Below, in pieces: positions 42,903 through 43,251 of a stretch of 43,251 bases of DNA. The stretch spans positions 2,886 to 46,136 of the forward strand of contig DF237628.1 of the NCBI GenBank assembly GCA_000708835.1, given 5' to 3'. How positions within the stretch are numbered: position 1 is the first letter of the stretch; each line of letters starts with the position of its first letter. Origin of the DNA: Klebsormidium nitens (taxonomy: Eukaryota; Streptophyta; Klebsormidiophyceae; Klebsormidiales; Klebsormidiaceae). A program made the position numbers and the translations under genes. The notes under the pieces are model-generated. The model searched no databases. It was not told the origin of the DNA and saw nothing but the letters and a program-made list of their open reading frames with translations.

Positions 42903-43251
42903 GTTGGGTCGGAATATCTACCCTTGCAGCACGTCGCAATGCCTCCAACCTGGCGCCTGATTTGGGATCTGTCAAAGCTTCAAGACACCGCCATCTGCGA
43001 ACAGTATCAAAGTAAATTGGCTAAACTTTTAGATGTCAATGATAAAATCAACTCAAAATTGGTATCTCCTGCTGAAATGCTAAAATTGCCGTTTATTCTT
43101 CGCCAATCTCTCCACACGATAACAGCTCTCTTCACCCATCAAGTCACGGTGGCTCTCGCTGACACAATCCCAGTTAAGAAGGTGAGATTTGACAGCAAAC
43201 CTTATTGGGATGAACAGTTGCGCGATTTACAATCGTTACGTACATCTGCTT
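42903..43251 (+). pseudogene. LINE (non-LTR retrotransposon) ORF2 fragment, runs off the window
   Basis: Open frame from 42903 with no stop to the end. It starts at what looks like the last endonuclease motif (GSEYLPLQ in place of the usual S-D-H), then RLIWDLSKLQD, and near 43190 RFDSKPYWDEQLRDLQSLR. This is the linker between the apurinic-type endonuclease and the reverse transcriptase of LINE ORF2 proteins. The Asp-His change and the upstream stop at 42900 suggest a decayed or 5'-truncated copy. Confidence 0.6.

Overview
This is nuclear DNA from a eukaryote, most likely a unicellular alga or similar protist; I cannot name the species. The evidence is GT-AG spliceosomal introns in most genes, KDZ-class DNA transposons, a eukaryotic-type PrimPol, a LINE fragment and a plant/green-alga-like telomeric motif (TTTTAGGG). 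No housekeeping gene was recognised. The window is a mosaic of mobile and virus-like DNA. All gene models below were spliced by eye and checked for reading-frame phase; no search tool was used.

Layout. (1) 1-2518, minus: a partial RHS/Crinkler-like P-loop gene. (2) About 3.8-15.5 kb, plus: a long gene with an array of duplicated phase-0 exons, then an archaeo-eukaryotic (AEP) primase exon, then a herpes origin-binding-protein (UL9)-like helicase exon. Its introns hold 18 copies of a ~62-bp stem-loop repeat, all in one orientation. (3) 16.1-21.4 kb plus 35.35-36.19 kb: an intronless, AT-richer, virus-like element related to polinton-like viruses, virophages or giant-virus inserts. It has an MC1-like basic protein, a decayed and an intact tyrosine recombinase, a small basic protein and a Prim-Pol/D5-type SF3 primase-helicase.

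(4) The primase-helicase gene is cut in two by a 13,956-bp insertion (21391-35346). The insertion has an 8-bp target duplication (GACGATTG) in the same reading frame on both sides and 30-bp imperfect terminal inverted repeats (20/30). It also has related palindromic subterminal satellites in opposite orientation near its two ends. It encodes a KDZ transposase with CxC-type cysteine clusters and a split chromodomain, a DUF3987 P-loop protein, and a complete ten-exon PrimPol. DUF3987 and PrimPol are divergently arranged. This looks like a large KDZ transposon carrying its own primase/ATPase module, and it is the most interesting object in the window. (5) 36.2-41.7 kb: two 120-bp MITE-like copies and a second, different KDZ gene (minus) with a SWIM zinc finger and no chromodomain. 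(6) 42.3-43.25 kb: a small cysteine-rich ORF and a LINE ORF2 fragment running off the window.

Three unrelated AEP primases (herpes-like, Prim-Pol/D5 and PrimPol) therefore lie within 25 kb, each next to a helicase or P-loop ATPase.
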